NCBI GenBank assembly: GCA_019009955.1
Contig: CM032232.1
Coordinates: 74,564,501 to 74,628,500, forward strand
Origin: Riptortus pedestris
Lineage: Eukaryota; Arthropoda; Insecta; Hemiptera; Alydidae
DNA: 64,000 bases
Direction: 5' to 3'
The number at the start of each line of letters is the position of its first letter. Within the stretch, counting starts at the first letter, position 1. Of this stretch, positions 35,275-47,612 are shown piece after piece. The position numbers and the translations under genes are program-made. The notes beneath the pieces are model-generated. The model was not told where the DNA came from. It searched no databases and worked only from the letters and a program-made list of their open reading frames with translations.

Positions 35275-36149
35275 CCCACCGTCGGGCGCGTGATCTCTCA
35301 GATACACAGTTTCTAGAGAAATATTTGCCACATCTAGCAGAGAGTTGTGGTGTACTGCTTCGAGTTATGTTCTTTATAGGTCTCCACCTCAAGGTCAGTT
35401 GTGTCACTGTGTTGGGTGTAGTCGTGTGTTTCACCTGTCATTCAGTTTAATCTCCTAGATACCACGCGCCCGATCTCGGAAGTTTTTTTGAAATCGGTAT
35501 TTCATAAATATATACATCAATTAAGTTTCTCTTTATTAAATGGAATCATATAAACCTATTTTTCTATAATTTTGCTCATACATGAGCTTCCAAAAAAACT
35601 TGTACAAGAAAATATTGTACGATGCAGTGACAACAGCAGACGTTTACCAACCGAACTAAGGACGAAATTTGAAGAGTACAGAGACTCTTTGGATCATACA
35701 TTGAACTCAAGTACAAAAACAGCATAAAAAAATCATTCCGCTACAATGAACAAAAGAAAATTATGTGAAACATGCGAAACTAAAAAGAAATGTAGGTTTA
35801 CTAAATACTCTTGTGAGAATTGCAAAACCAAAACTAGTTTACAACATAGTTCCATGCTTTGTCCTAACTGTAATACAGCTCTGCAAAAGAAATAATAATT
35901 AAACTGCTATTTTAAAAAGGATTTGTACATTAAAATTTAGATGATTTTTAATAAGTCTTATCTAAAAATGATTTCGTGCTACTTATTTTTGAATGAAGTT
36001 ATATTTTCTGTTATGGTTTCTAATCACACACTGAACATTTTAGTGCAAAATATATATTAAAAAACTGTATTTCCGTAAAAACGGTTGAGGATGATCTCTG
36101 AGATACACGCGCCCGAAGACGGAATATTCTTGACGCGCCCGACCGAGGG
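35275..36149 (+). mobile_element. piggyBac-like element, internally deleted, TTAA target
   Basis: The 875-bp element lies between TTAA at 35271-35274 and TTAA at 36150-36153, the target duplication of the piggyBac superfamily. The ends are inverted repeats: CCCACCGTCGGGCGCGT (35275-35291) against the inverse of 36133-36149, CCCTCGGTCGGGCGCGT, differing at two of 17 positions. Subterminal copies of GGGCGCG next to a GATCTCTSAGATAC-type block recur on both sides (35284-35306, 35446-35474, 36092-36114). The inside codes only for the last part of a transposase. A full element would be several times longer, so this copy is non-autonomous. Confidence 0.9.
35554..35895 (+). pseudogene. piggyBac-like transposase, C-terminal fragment
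   Basis: The frame is open from 35554 with one stop (TAA at 35725-35727), then ATG at 35746 and a further 49 codons to TAA at 35893-35895. The final part is a Cys-rich domain: CETC, then KKKC, KYSC and CENC, and near the end CPNC. CxxC pairs separated by a K-x-T-x-Y-like segment are the signature of the C-terminal zinc-binding domain of piggyBac transposases, which binds the element's ends. The upstream part RRLPTELRTKFEEY fits the linker before that domain. The catalytic DDD core is absent, so no transposition activity is expected. A separate 49-residue Cys-rich peptide from the internal ATG is conceivable but unsupported. Confidence 0.85.
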
Positions 36150-36153
36150 TTAA

Positions 36154-36892
36154 ATAGTTAAAACTAAAATTCATGTAATATGCACTAGTAGCATGATTTT
36201 GAAATAGAAATGAAAACATAGCCGATACACTGACAGTAATGATATCATAGAAAAAAATAATGCCACTTTTAATTTACTACAGTCTGAAATATAAATTTTT
36301 ATCAAGCGTGCTTTAAATTGTGTTGGTTTGTCAGAGAAAGTAACTGATTTTTTAATATATTTTGTAAAAATACATAGATTATTTCTGGATGTTTTTTGAA
36401 TTGACTTGAATATGACATGACTCACACGGAATATGATTTAAATAACTTACATTAATTAAGGATAAAAACTACATTAAAATTTTCAGTATTATGGTCATCA
36501 GTGTTTAGAGTTTTTGACGTTTATAACATTATTGCTGAAAGATTAGAGAGGTAAACGTATTATTTTTATTACTACAAATAATTTCTTCATTTTCTCTATT
36601 TATCACTTCATGTATTGTCGGGAAGACATTCTCTCAATATTATTTTGAAATTAATGCATTATATATTTCACTAATTATAAAATATTCAACACTACAAAAG
36701 AAAGTTATGTAGAAAAAAAAGGCATGTTTATGGCAATTAAAGCCTAAATATAGGTAAAAGAAATGAAATACCTTCATTTTAATGTGAATTTGCAATGGAG
36801 GAAGGATGGAACATATATTCATTCCTTAATTGGCTTCTGCATTTTTTATCGTATGGAAAACATATGATTAAGGTTACAAATTGTTATTCTAT
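36154..36892. other. AT-rich stretch without a recognised gene
   Basis: Two minus-strand frames (36171-36425 and 36640-36822) are AT-driven and unrecognised. Confidence 0.6.
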
Positions 36893-37108
36893 TATTATTT
36901 ATTAACGTCCACTTTTTGCTATTAAGGCTAATTGGGACGGCCTATTTACAGGTTACCATACATTTCAACGGGGCGGGACAAAAGATTTTATTTAATGAGA
37001 TTGTCACTAAATAAATTTCTATTGCCCAAGCGGGAATCAAACTAGCCCCTCTGAGTTTACAAGGTGAGATTCAGGACAACGGTTTAACTCACATGGCTAA
37101 TATAAACC
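36893..37108 (-). mobile_element. tRNA-derived SINE, copy 3
   Basis: On the minus strand: TTAGCCATGTGAGTTAAACC (A box region), GTTTGATTCCCGC (B box), the body TTTATTTAGTGACAATCTCA, and the tail GTGGACGTTAATAAATAA. It is nearly full length and lies head to head with copy 4. Confidence 0.8.
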
Positions 37109-37120
37109 CAATTTTATTTT

Positions 37121-37310
37121 TAATCTCATATGGCAAACTTAAAGTTTCGAGTTCGATTCCCGAGAGGGAAAAGGAATTTAGTTTTTTGTTTAGTGACGGA
37201 ATTGTTTAAATAAAATCCTTAGACCCTGCCTGGCTAAAAAAGGGTGGTAACCTGTAGATAATCCGTCCTAATTAGCCTTAGTTGCAAAAAGTGGACGTTA
37301 ATCTATAATT
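37121..37310 (+). mobile_element. tRNA-derived SINE, copy 4, lacking the A box
   Basis: It starts within the tRNA-like head at TAATCTCATATGGCAAACTT, keeps the B box (GAGTTCGATTCCCG), and continues through the body and GTTGCAAAAAGTGGACGTTA. With copy 3 it makes an inverted pair separated by about 12 bp. Confidence 0.8.
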
Positions 37311-40300
37311 AATTATTATTTATATGTTTTTAACAATTAATAAAGAATGACACTATTATTACAACCATATGTGTCAGTAAACAAAATACATGAAATAAAA
37401 ACACAAAGAATTTAGGATAGTGTGATAAATTTTATATCCCCGATTACTTTAGGATTCTTACCTTAAACCTATTATTTCCTTTACCCATGTTAAGTGCGTC
37501 TGTAGAGTTACCTTTCTAGCGAACCTAACACTCAAGTAAAATAAACTATATAACATATTCGCTTTCAGTTTGAAGTTTCGACGAATCAGAGTTTATTTTT
37601 GATATAAAGAGCTGAAGGAAAAATAAAAGCTCTTATTCCTTCAACGATTTAAATATCTGAATAAACTTTGATCTTCACATACTTCAGTATACAGCACTTA
37701 AATATCATATCTGTGAGAGCGTATTGTTTTTTTTTCTTCCATATCATACATATTTTTGCACTATTTCAGTTTTTATAAACAATGGTAGCATATTAAGGTG
37801 AATGTTTTTAAGATTCTGATTCTATTGTTATTTATTTTTATGTTTTGGAAGTACGATATTATATTTCTCTTTCAACATTATGAACGTCAACAATAGAATC
37901 AGAAGAGGTATCCAAATGAATTGGTATAATTTTTTTTTTTTTTTTTAAATACGTATAACATTTCTTCTGTAGTTCAATATTTACCACAATATGGGTGTGG
38001 GATTGTGAAGTCGAAACTAATGAAGACGAAAACTTAAACTGGCTACTACAAAATCATTTAAGTCTTGACCTATTTTTTATTATTAATATTCGAATGAATT
38101 TCCAAAATCTTGGTTCAAGCTGTTAAAAAATTGAACTCGTTTGTGTCTTGGACGCAGTGAGCAATATAAGCAAATGGTGCATTCACGGAAGAGGATCATG
38201 ATGAATTCAGTCCTATGGTTGGTCAAGCTCAGATGCATAGCATATACATTGTAAAACAAGGAAATTGTGCTGAGTTCTTGATGCAACAGGGAAAAGTAGT
38301 TCATTAGGAATTCATACTTTTTAAACTTTAATTATTTTTCCCTGGTAGTTTCAGGCAGGTTTCGCCTGCTGCAAAGAGACTTTTTCAACAAAATGACAGA
38401 GGTTCACCTCTCCCATCTCTACATTACTCTATTGACAGAGGGTAGGTTCTAACAAGTTTTAAAGCATCGTGATTTAAGCATGAAATAAAACTTTTTGATT
38501 TGACTTTCAAATCACTCAAAGTTCATCCTCCACAGTTAATTAGAATTGCATTTGACCTTTTGAAAAATGCATTTGTTTTAAAAGTTGGTGCACCAAAACA
38601 TTCCAAGCATCTGTATTATTTGACTCATCTCCTCGTTGATTGTGTAGGTCGTTCACAAGCACGATTCGTCTACTATTTTAACCAATTAGTAACACGTTTA
38701 AAGAAATCTGTTAAATCATAGCCAATTTTAAATATCAATGACTTAATTCAGGAATTGAAGGAAAATTTCTTCCAGTTATATGCTATGTAGAGTTGATTTA
38801 AAATCAATCCAACAAAGGAAAATCTGTTTCAGAACTAAACCAAAATTACAGCCAGAAACTTGCTTCGTGGAACTTTTACTGAGTAATTATACGATTTCTG
38901 TTTTTGCAAAAACTGCGTTTATGTTAAAAAAGGTTATTTTTTTTAACATAAGCATGCATTTGTCTAAAAAGAATCAATTTTTACATTTTTATTATTTTTT
39001 AAATACTGAAATAAAAAGAAATTTTGGTTATTAAAAATAGAATTATAATATTGAAGAGAGAACAATCGCTACGGAAAAGTATATATATAGACATACTTTT
39101 CTAATCCCTGATAATGATTGAGTTGAGAGATAAAAAGTGTCAAGTTAAGGCTTAAAATAAACTTTCTTCATTGTTTTCTGTACTCAAGATGTCTATTTTA
39201 TTTAACTTGTGTAAATGTGCATGAGTTTTATTTTCTTTTATTCGAGGATGAACTCAATATGTTAGCCATTGATAAGGGTAGTCAAAATATGAGAAAAAAT
39301 GAGAATGACATAAACAACGACCAGAATTAAATGCATAATCTACAGACCATTTTTTTTATTTATATTTCACTGCATCAAGCTTATTACTGGAGGATATTAA
39401 TTTAAATTTTTGATCAGCAATATGCTCTTATAGTTTTGATATTTAAAATTGGTATACAGTATATTTAGCCCCCAAAGTAGAACTCCTTTGTTGCCATCAT
39501 GTTCCCCTCTGAGATTAAAATGTTCCTTAAAAACCTCTGATAGCCTTAGACAAATAAAGTCAAATCATTTGCGAATTTTCATTATTCTATTTTGTGAAGT
39601 TGTATACGAAACTGTTACCTTCCACTTGGCTGTTTTTTACAAGAAGTTGGATTAATATTGTCGATTTTTAGTGGAAAGAAAAGAAGAAAATGATTAATAT
39701 ACAGGTACATTTAAGCGTTTTAAATAAATTCCAACAGAGTGGTTATGTTTAAAAAAAAAAAAATATTTGGAAATTTTAATAGACTGGTTCTACACAAGAA
39801 AATCAGTCTTTCCAGGATCAAATTGACCTTCCAAATTAGGGTAAAATTCTGGTCTATTTTAAAACCGAATGGATTAGAGTAATTGCACATGCTGAGCATC
39901 AACAACTAAGGGCAAGAAGGCTACTGCTATTTTAAGTACAGGAATTCAAATATATTTGTTTTTCTTATAGCCTTATTTAAAATTTTGAAAGTATTTATTC
40001 CAGACCTGAATTAGTTGAATAATAATTATATGATGAAGAGGTGTTTAATATGCTTTGCTAAAAGTGCATTTTCACTATATTTGTCCATATTGTAAAATTA
40101 ATTAATAAACCTAAAGTATAATTTTTTCTTTCCAGTCAATATACTGTACTAATGAAATCAGTTATGGTAAATGCTGTTTTCAGATGATATCACACACCGT
40201 GTTTATACAATCATATATGAAATATTTTAATGGGAAATTCATTCACAAAAATATAACATATTGAACACATTTCCAACCGGCTTAGCTTGGATATTCAACT

Positions 40301-40350
40301 CTGGGCTGTTACCCGTGTTATACTCGAGGAAAGTCCTTAAAGGATCTCTT
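37311..40350. other. AT-rich stretch, no recognised gene
   Basis: A minor repeat (family D) lies at 38383-38455. Frames of 73-84 codons at 38500-39034 are unrecognised. Confidence 0.55.
38383..38455 (+). repeat. Family D repeat, copy 1
   Basis: TTTTTCAACAAAATGACAGA, CACCTCTCCCATCTCTACAT and TATTGACAGAGGGTAGGT match the other two D copies block by block. The best copy holds the palindrome CTATCGATAG. No coding capacity. Confidence 0.6.
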
Positions 40351-40473
40351 TTATCTCGTTTGATCATGTACCATGGTTAGGAGTATGATTCCTACTAATT
40401 CTTCCATCATGTTATCGAACCATCTGTACTTGGGTTTGCCTGTCCTTTTCTTAAAAGCATATGTTAACCGGAA
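40351..40473 (-). pseudogene. LINE reverse transcriptase C-terminal scrap
   Basis: A short minus-strand frame reads KKRTGKPKYRWFDNMMEEL and ends at TAA (40351-40353); similar text without an open frame continues a little further. A basic stretch followed by RW-x-DN-x-x-E/D-L is characteristic of the C-terminal region of many non-LTR reverse transcriptases in animals. Nothing upstream on this strand is recognisable, so it is a small decayed remnant. Confidence 0.45.
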
Positions 40474-41957
40474 ACTATGTATATTTTGTGAGAGAATACC
40501 TATTTTATTAATTTGTTTGAATTCACTAGGGTAGAAAGGATGAAATCATTTTTTTTAATTACTACCCATTATTTTAAAATCTAATGTAAAGAAAACTATG
40601 AAATTCTTTTGTAAAAACAAAACTATAGATTACATCAATTGCATTGCGCGCATTATGCAAATGAAATGACTTTCAAACTGTAAGAGTGAAACCCCCTGTA
40701 ATTATTTAGTTCCCCTTTTTGTTTTCAACTGTAAATATTTGTGTCCACTTCGGTTTAGTTTAGAAAGATCTTTGATTTATTTTCCCACCCCATCTGAGAA
40801 TTTAAACCTACTAGAACCTACCTAGATGATTACAATTTTTTTTTTTAGAATTATGTCAAATACTATTAAAAAATCCGATTTATCGAGCAGAATCATAATA
40901 CATATACCAAATATATTTGATATGATTATATGCTTAACTTTAGACTGAGTGGTCCTAGTGACGATGATAGGGAAAAATATACTTTTTTAGTTAAAAGTTG
41001 TATTGTTTTACTAAACGTTTCCTCTGTTTAATTCCAAAATTGATGTAGTTTGTAACATATATTTTGGTGCGATTTTGAATATTTGAAACATGATGTTGAA
41101 AAGCTTTCGAATTCATTATTTCTAACACTTCTGACCTAATAGCAATAGTTAATCTATTCTTGCCCAATTTTAACTCCTGATTGACCACCATAGTTTTTTG
41201 GGTGTAACTCAAATAATTAAAATAAGGACATTACATCAGGGTGAAGGTAGCATACCGCTATTGCCAAACCATGCATTTAGATTAATAATGTATCCATTGC
41301 AATATTTATTAAGACATTTATAAATAATTAATTAAATATATATTAATGATGAATATTCATTTAAAAACAAATATTACAAAATAAATCTATTGGCTATGTA
41401 TCCCTTAGACTATACTTTGATAAAAAGTCTAGTTTCAAAATACTAGTTGGAACATATTATCAAATATAGAACTCTATAGACTTTCTATTCCAAAAGTACT
41501 ATGGAATATATGCGTTTAATAAAACAAGCCAGACTCGTCTACAACTAATTATAACTGCAGTGTAATTATATATTATCCCATAGTACTTTTTTTTTAAATT
41601 AGATAATATCAAAATCTAGTTTTTACTTTTCAAAAATTAATGAGTTGTAATTAACACATGGCTGATATAAGTTTATTAGAATTAATGATTAATTAAAATA
41701 TTAATATTTCTTAAAATAATATAGATTATGTAAACTATTGCAATATTTGTTTTAAGGGTGTAATAATTAATGTGTGAAATGATTGTGTGTAAATATCGTC
41801 GTTTCCGGGTTTTGGTCTGTCTTTTTGGCTAAAACTATTTAAATTGGAGACCAAATCATATTTAGATGTAATGGCTTATATTTAATGGAGATGCTCAAAT
41901 ATAAATGAGCGTTATTTTATGTTTAATCGACTGGGAAGTTTTAATTGACATAAAATA
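40474..41957. other. AT-rich stretch without a recognised gene
   Basis: Nothing recognised on either strand. Confidence 0.6.
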
Positions 41958-42254
41958 TTAACAGACATTTTCCTTTACACGTGCCAGACACTTGTTTACA
42001 CCCAGGTGATCACTATGAATTTGTGAGAGTATTTCCTTTCTTAGTTTGTAGGGAATATATATTCTTGACTCTGGTAAAATTAGGCTATTTAGGAAAGTTA
42101 CATTTCCTCGTTCTCTGTGTAATTTCTTCTGGCGCAAACTTGTCCAGTCCCCACTCAAAATAGCACATTTAAGGACACGACTAAAACTATCCTCTTCTAT
42201 AGCCTTCCTAATAGTTCTATATTTTAAGTGGTCTACTAAAATTTTAATATTTAA
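41958..42254 (-). pseudogene. Ty3/gypsy-type integrase zinc-domain relic
   Basis: The minus-strand frame has no ATG. It reads KAIEEDSFSRVL, then SGDW, then RIYIPYKLRKEILSQIHSDH, then LGVNKCLARVKENV and a stop (41958-41960). L-R-K-E-I-L-x-x-I-H-x-x-H-L-G-x-x-K-C is the start of the H2C2 zinc-binding domain that precedes the integrase core in Ty3/gypsy Pol proteins of the K02A2.6-like type. The family continues Y-W-P-G-M; here a stop replaces the W, though MS follows at the expected spacing. No integrase core, reverse transcriptase or LTR is recognisable nearby. Confidence 0.75.
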
Positions 42255-42269
42255 AAAAATAAATATTTT

Positions 42270-42410
42270 TTAGTTACTAAATACCTCCAGTTTCTTTGCA
42301 CATTCGGCTTTCGGGTGTTGCAACTCATCATTAGAGCTGAACAAGGTTTTGAAACCAATATCGTAGGATTTTATTTTCTCTTCTTTCGCATTTAGATTTA
42401 TATATTTTTG
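42270..42410 (-). pseudogene. Possible BED zinc-finger relic (hAT/ZBED-like)
   Basis: A minus-strand frame between stops reads SYDIGFKTLFSSNDEL, then QHPKAECAKKLEVFSN and a stop. The order Y-x(2)-GF, P-x-x-C, V-x-S-N resembles the start of the BED finger in ZBED5-like, hAT-derived proteins (GFT...P-x-C-x-x-C...L-x-N-E-S). The second Cys of the CxxC pair is missing, and the match is short. It is directly upstream of the gypsy relic in the same frame, which may be chance. Confidence 0.25.
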
Positions 42411-42526
42411 TCAGAAGTCACTTAGATTCATTTTACTTACTAGAAGTTTAATTGGGTAATATCTTCAGATAATTTCAATTGAAGCCTATTTTCCTCCAAA
42501 AAACATTTTTTTATGACAGTTTGCAC

Positions 42527-42624
42527 ATTCAGAGTACCAGCTCCATCTTCAGTATCCTTTGAGAATCTCCCAGCTACTGAGTTACTCTAAAGCTCATTGC
42601 TGCCACTGTTACTCTGAATGTGCT
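42527..42624. repeat. Short inverted repeat (hairpin)
   Basis: GCACATTCAGAGTA at 42527-42540 is the exact inverse of TACTCTGAATGTGC at 42611-42624, enclosing about 70 bp that contains a related ACTGAGTTACTCTAAAG block. No function is evident. Confidence 0.6.
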
Positions 42625-43004
42625 CTCTGAATATAAATAAACATTTGTAGGAGAAAATGGGTCTTTTTTATTCATCTGTGATGAAGACTGCAAAACCGTT
42701 TGAAAACTGTTCATTTTTTTTCTTTCTGCTTTAAGATCATGAACAGAATTAAAAAGTAGTTCTGGAATTGAATTTTGAAAACAATTAAGTGATTCGAAAT
42801 ATCTGTTTCTTGTTCTTAATATTTGAGCTTCAACGTATTGGGATTTTATACGGCTACAAATAAGTAATTTTTATAAGTTTCTATTCAGTGTTATACATAC
42901 TAAATTGACAATTTCACTGAAAAGAAGCAACACAAAAGTTTCAAAACACAGGAGGACATTGGCTAACAAATGTGATTATTTTGAGTATAGGGTCCTGGCA
43001 GCAG

Positions 43005-43085
43005 CGACAATCAGGCTTCATCAACAAAATGATAGGGCCTCTCCCCTACCTTCACTTCATCAATCTATCGATAGAGGGTAGGTCA
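43005..43085 (+). repeat. Family D repeat, copy 2
   Basis: GGCTTCATCAACAAAATGAT, GGGCCTCTCCCCTACCTTCA, CTTCATCAATCTATCGATAG and AGGGTAGGTC. It includes the palindrome CTATCGATAG and is the most complete of the three copies. Confidence 0.6.
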
Positions 43086-44795
43086 ACTGAAGTCGATTTA
43101 CCTCTGCTTTCGATTACTATATATTTCTTTCTTGCTATTTTCTTCTTTTATTTATTTTTTTTCGTTCCACCCAAGCTCAAACAACCAGCATGATATGTCT
43201 CTTTTGCACTTCATTTTTACTCTGTGTCGCTTGTATGATATATTTTTGTCGTGATGTCTCTCTTCTCTACATTCTTTACTTTCATGTTTCTAATTGTGGT
43301 AACGATGAATGTAATTGTGGTTTCTTTTTTCTTTCTTTCAATAATATATATTGCACGTTTTATCTACAGCATTTATGTGCTTTTGTATTGCAACAATATG
43401 TGTCATACTTTATTCATACTTTTATGAAATAAAAATGGATTATCAATTCATGCTATATGGTTGCTGCAAATGTCTCTCTTATCACTACAATAAATAAATA
43501 AAAATGTAACTTTTCTAACACTGTATATATGTTAGAGTAGTTACTTTTCAACTTCAAAGAAATAAAAGTTCTAGTTAATAAGTAATATAAGTTGTTGTGT
43601 TGCCTACTTCTACATTCATATTCGTTTAATGTGTGGCGTGATTGGATATTCCTTATCTCTATATATATCTTGTCACATAATTTATAATACTAAACAGGTT
43701 CTGTATCAAAATGACAGATTAAGAAGGTGCCACAAACGAGCCACAAAATTGGCTTCTAATTTCATTGTAATTTATGTATAAATAAATTTATGTTTTTTTC
43801 CAAATGAATTTCTTTTTTAATTACAATAAACCCCAAGGGGTTAATTGTTTGTAGCCGCAATAATACTTAATAGTTTGGAATCACTAACGAACGATACAAA
43901 TGTACTTTTCACCAAGCGGATTTCCAATTTATCCTTTGATTTCTCGATATATTGCTGTGTTTCTATTCTTTATTATGGGCTTTCTTACATTTTCTATTTC
44001 TCCGAAAATATACATGTTTTAAAATTATTAAAAAAAAATAGGTGTAAATAACTGTCGTAAAGTTTCAGTTCATGAGGTAACTTTTAAATAACATGTAGGA
44101 TTTAAAATGATTCAGGTCAACAATTTCTTACAATATATTTTCATAATCCTCGTGTGTGGCTTCAAAGTTAATTTGTAGTTCAGATTAAGTTATCACGTTT
44201 AATAAAAATGAGGACATACAGGATTTTATCAAAATATGTTCTCAAGTCTAAGAACTGAAGAAAATAATTCTTGTCACTCTAACACTAATTTGACTTTAAC
44301 CTATTTTTTTATTTATAATAAATAATTATAAGTATATGTAGATCGGAATAAGTATTATGTAAGTTATAGAAACTAGGGGTAAACATTTATTTCATTGTAT
44401 ATTCCATTAAGAATCTATGAAAACAAAATAAAAATATTTGAGACCTAGTTTAAATGAATATATATAGGATGAAGGTATATTCTCTAGCTATAGCTGAAGG
44501 GAAAGAAAATCCTTTGGCAACAAGGTGACGGCCTTAGCTATCCCTAAAACCACATCAATCATCCTTTGTCCTCGGCCTGTCAGTTATGACATCATATTCC
44601 AAAGAGGAAATTCAATATATTTGTTAGAGGACATGTGGAACAAAAATTTGAATCTCTTGTAAACATTTATCAGTCCCCTTGGTTTTTTAGTATATTTTCT
44701 CAAAAATCTTTTTTTTATAATATTGATCTGATTTTGGAGATATATTCAACGAAAGAAGATCATAATCTGAAGTAATTGCTAATCATATTTATTTT

Positions 44796-44799
<4 letters not shown>

Positions 44800-44851
<52 letters not shown>
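44800..44851. repeat. (TA)n microsatellite
   Basis: A TA tract of about 52 bp without recognised flanking elements. Confidence 0.95.
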
Positions 44852-44853
<2 letters not shown>

Positions 44854-47612
44854 ATATCTTTATATTTTAAAACACCCTGAAGGTTATTGTATAGTAACGA
44901 ATGGACTTCTTGAAAATGAAAAAGTATAATAGCAAAACTATAATAAAATGTATGGTGAATGAAAAAAGTTAAATGCAATATACAAGAAGGAGTTAGTTAA
45001 ATATACAAATAATATTGATATTCTACTAAGTTAATAGTTGTTTTGTAAGTATAATTTATTATATGTTTAAGCTGGTAAATTGGAAATTATTTTTCTGGGG
45101 AGTTATATGGCATTAATTGACTGCATAGCCAAAGAGAAGTGTAAATATTTCCTTTTACTAAGGAAACAAAACACAGCAATGTTTTCAATACCATACATAC
45201 AGGAAATTTAATACATTCAAACTGCATATATAATAATTTTTAAAGTGTAAATTATTCATTTTTCATAAATTAAAAATATTTTTCTAATAGACTGCTAAGA
45301 TTAATTGAGTCTGAGTATCCCCTGGCAAAAGAATGCTGTAAAAGTAAATCAATGAGTAACAGATTGAACGAGACCTTCAATAATGTTTGTGGAGACTATC
45401 AAATTCATGGATACACACAAAAAAAACATCTGATCACTAGAAAAATATTTATATTTATCACTTGGATAGAGTTTTAACAGGTTTCACTTCTGGTAAATGT
45501 GTACATTCCCTTCTTCATCAATGAAAAATATTTATATTTTATTATAAGCCTGAAAAAGTAGAAATATGTGCAACTAATTTAAACCTGGTCGATATAATTC
45601 AACAGTCAATCGATATATTGAATTTTGAGACCTACAATGCGAAACTTTGTAAATGTCACATGTTCATTCTTAGAAATAAACGGCTTATAAGACACATTAA
45701 CATATTACTTATTATTGTTATGAAATTTCAATGATTTAACCTAAATCATATTATTATATAGCATTGGAATGTAGGTATCTAATGATTCTTTTATGGTTTT
45801 AACTACATGAGTTGGATAGACTAATTGAAGAATGTTTACGTATTCTGGATTTTATAAAATATTGTGAAATGTTATTAAATACTTTTTTATTATTTTACTA
45901 ATTTATTTTGCATTATCGTAGAAATTGTATCGGTAAATGATTTTCCAGCATCTCTAATTATAAAATTTCAGGTAATTTAAATTAATTACAAAAATGTGTC
46001 GACGCAAAAACACATTTCATTTTTTATTTTAAAGGTTTAAAATATTAATTTATTTCAGTAGCCTCCAAAATTTTGATATATATTATATATAAATAATAGC
46101 TAGTAATTCAAATCCCTTCCAATTAAATTATTTTTATGATTGATATTTGGATTAAACCATTATTCAAGCATGACATAATATTTTCCAGTATGGATTAGAT
46201 TCTTGATAACCCTTCGGTGTAATCTTTAGTTTGTTTTCAATTAGAAGAGCTTGTGAATTCTATACTTGATGAAAAATAAACAGTTTCTAATCCAAAAGAG
46301 AATATTATATTTTACGATTATTAATAAACTGGACATTAAAAAATACTCCTTGATGCAAATATCATATTTACTTCATTTTTCTTTTGATAGATAGGGATTT
46401 TGATTGTAATATTATAGAAAACATTTGTTCCTAAAAATATATGCCAATGGAATCCAAACTAAATAACATTAATAAATAATATTATTTTAATTTTTTTTTC
46501 CTGTCACATAAATAATAAAACTTTTATTAATAAAACAAATACTTGTCTTATTAATAAAACAAATACTTGTCTTATTCTAGACCAAATAATCAAATAGTAA
46601 ACTACGTAGAAAACAATTTTTTTTAAACGTTTAAGTTGCGAAAAATTATATGGGATTTCGATAGATTTATCGATCTTAATCCTTATAATTATTGTTTATT
46701 AGTTATTTCGTTGAATGGAACGACGATAAACCTTTCACATCCATTCTGCCTCGCGCATGGACATTTCCATAAGAGCCTACATTGTTTCCAAGCTGTGAAA
46801 GTGGAAGATATTCTTCTCCTAACTAATAAAGTCATTTTTTTTTTAGATTGTTTTAAAAAAAATCAGGGATTGGAATATTTATCATGACGCGATTATGAAA
46901 AAAAAATTCAAATGTTAATGCTTGAAGAATATGTATTTTACTTAAAATTTAATATGTGGTTCCTTCATGGCATAAATCGCTAAATAGTTGAAGTGGGGAT
47001 TTAGAGAAATGGAAAGATGTTTAACCCCTAATATAACAGTTATTTTATTATTATTATGTGACAAGATTCATCGAAGGGAGTTATACCGTTTACTTTTTTT
47101 GTAAAATAGGTCTTTAACAATTAACATGGTTTTCAATATTAGGGAATCATATATTAAAAAATGAATATAAAAACAAACTGCTTTTTAGACTCAATACAAA
47201 ACTTGTTTCTGGGAATCTCACATATCTTATTCTAGGATTTCTTTACTGAAAAAAAAATCGATTTAAACAATCTCAATCAAACCGCCATGAATACTGAATT
47301 TTGAAGAGAATATTTTTTTTGGGACTTTGGTTTCATGTTGTTTTTATTTTATTATTTGTATTTTACACAATGCAAATCATTCTTTCTCATGGACTCATTA
47401 CAGCTATATAAGAGGAAGAAGTTCATTTTAGAAGAATTTGGAAAAATAGCGTCTTAAGGAACTCATTCCAGTTCTAGAATACTCTGTTGTATTATGCCGA
47501 TTTTACAATCGGTTTCTTCAAGTGGTTCTTGTTTATTATGGCTCATGGCTGGCGTGAAAAACTTAAATATAGTCTGTTGCACTACTTATACCAATAATAA
47601 TATACTAATATA

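Larger units (their letters stand above)
42625..47612. other. AT-rich stretch without a recognised gene
   Basis: It contains family D copy 2 (43005-43085), a (TA)n tract (44800-44851) and a 23-bp local duplication around 46526-46571 (TTAATAAAACAAATACTTGT twice). No frame is recognised. Confidence 0.6.
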
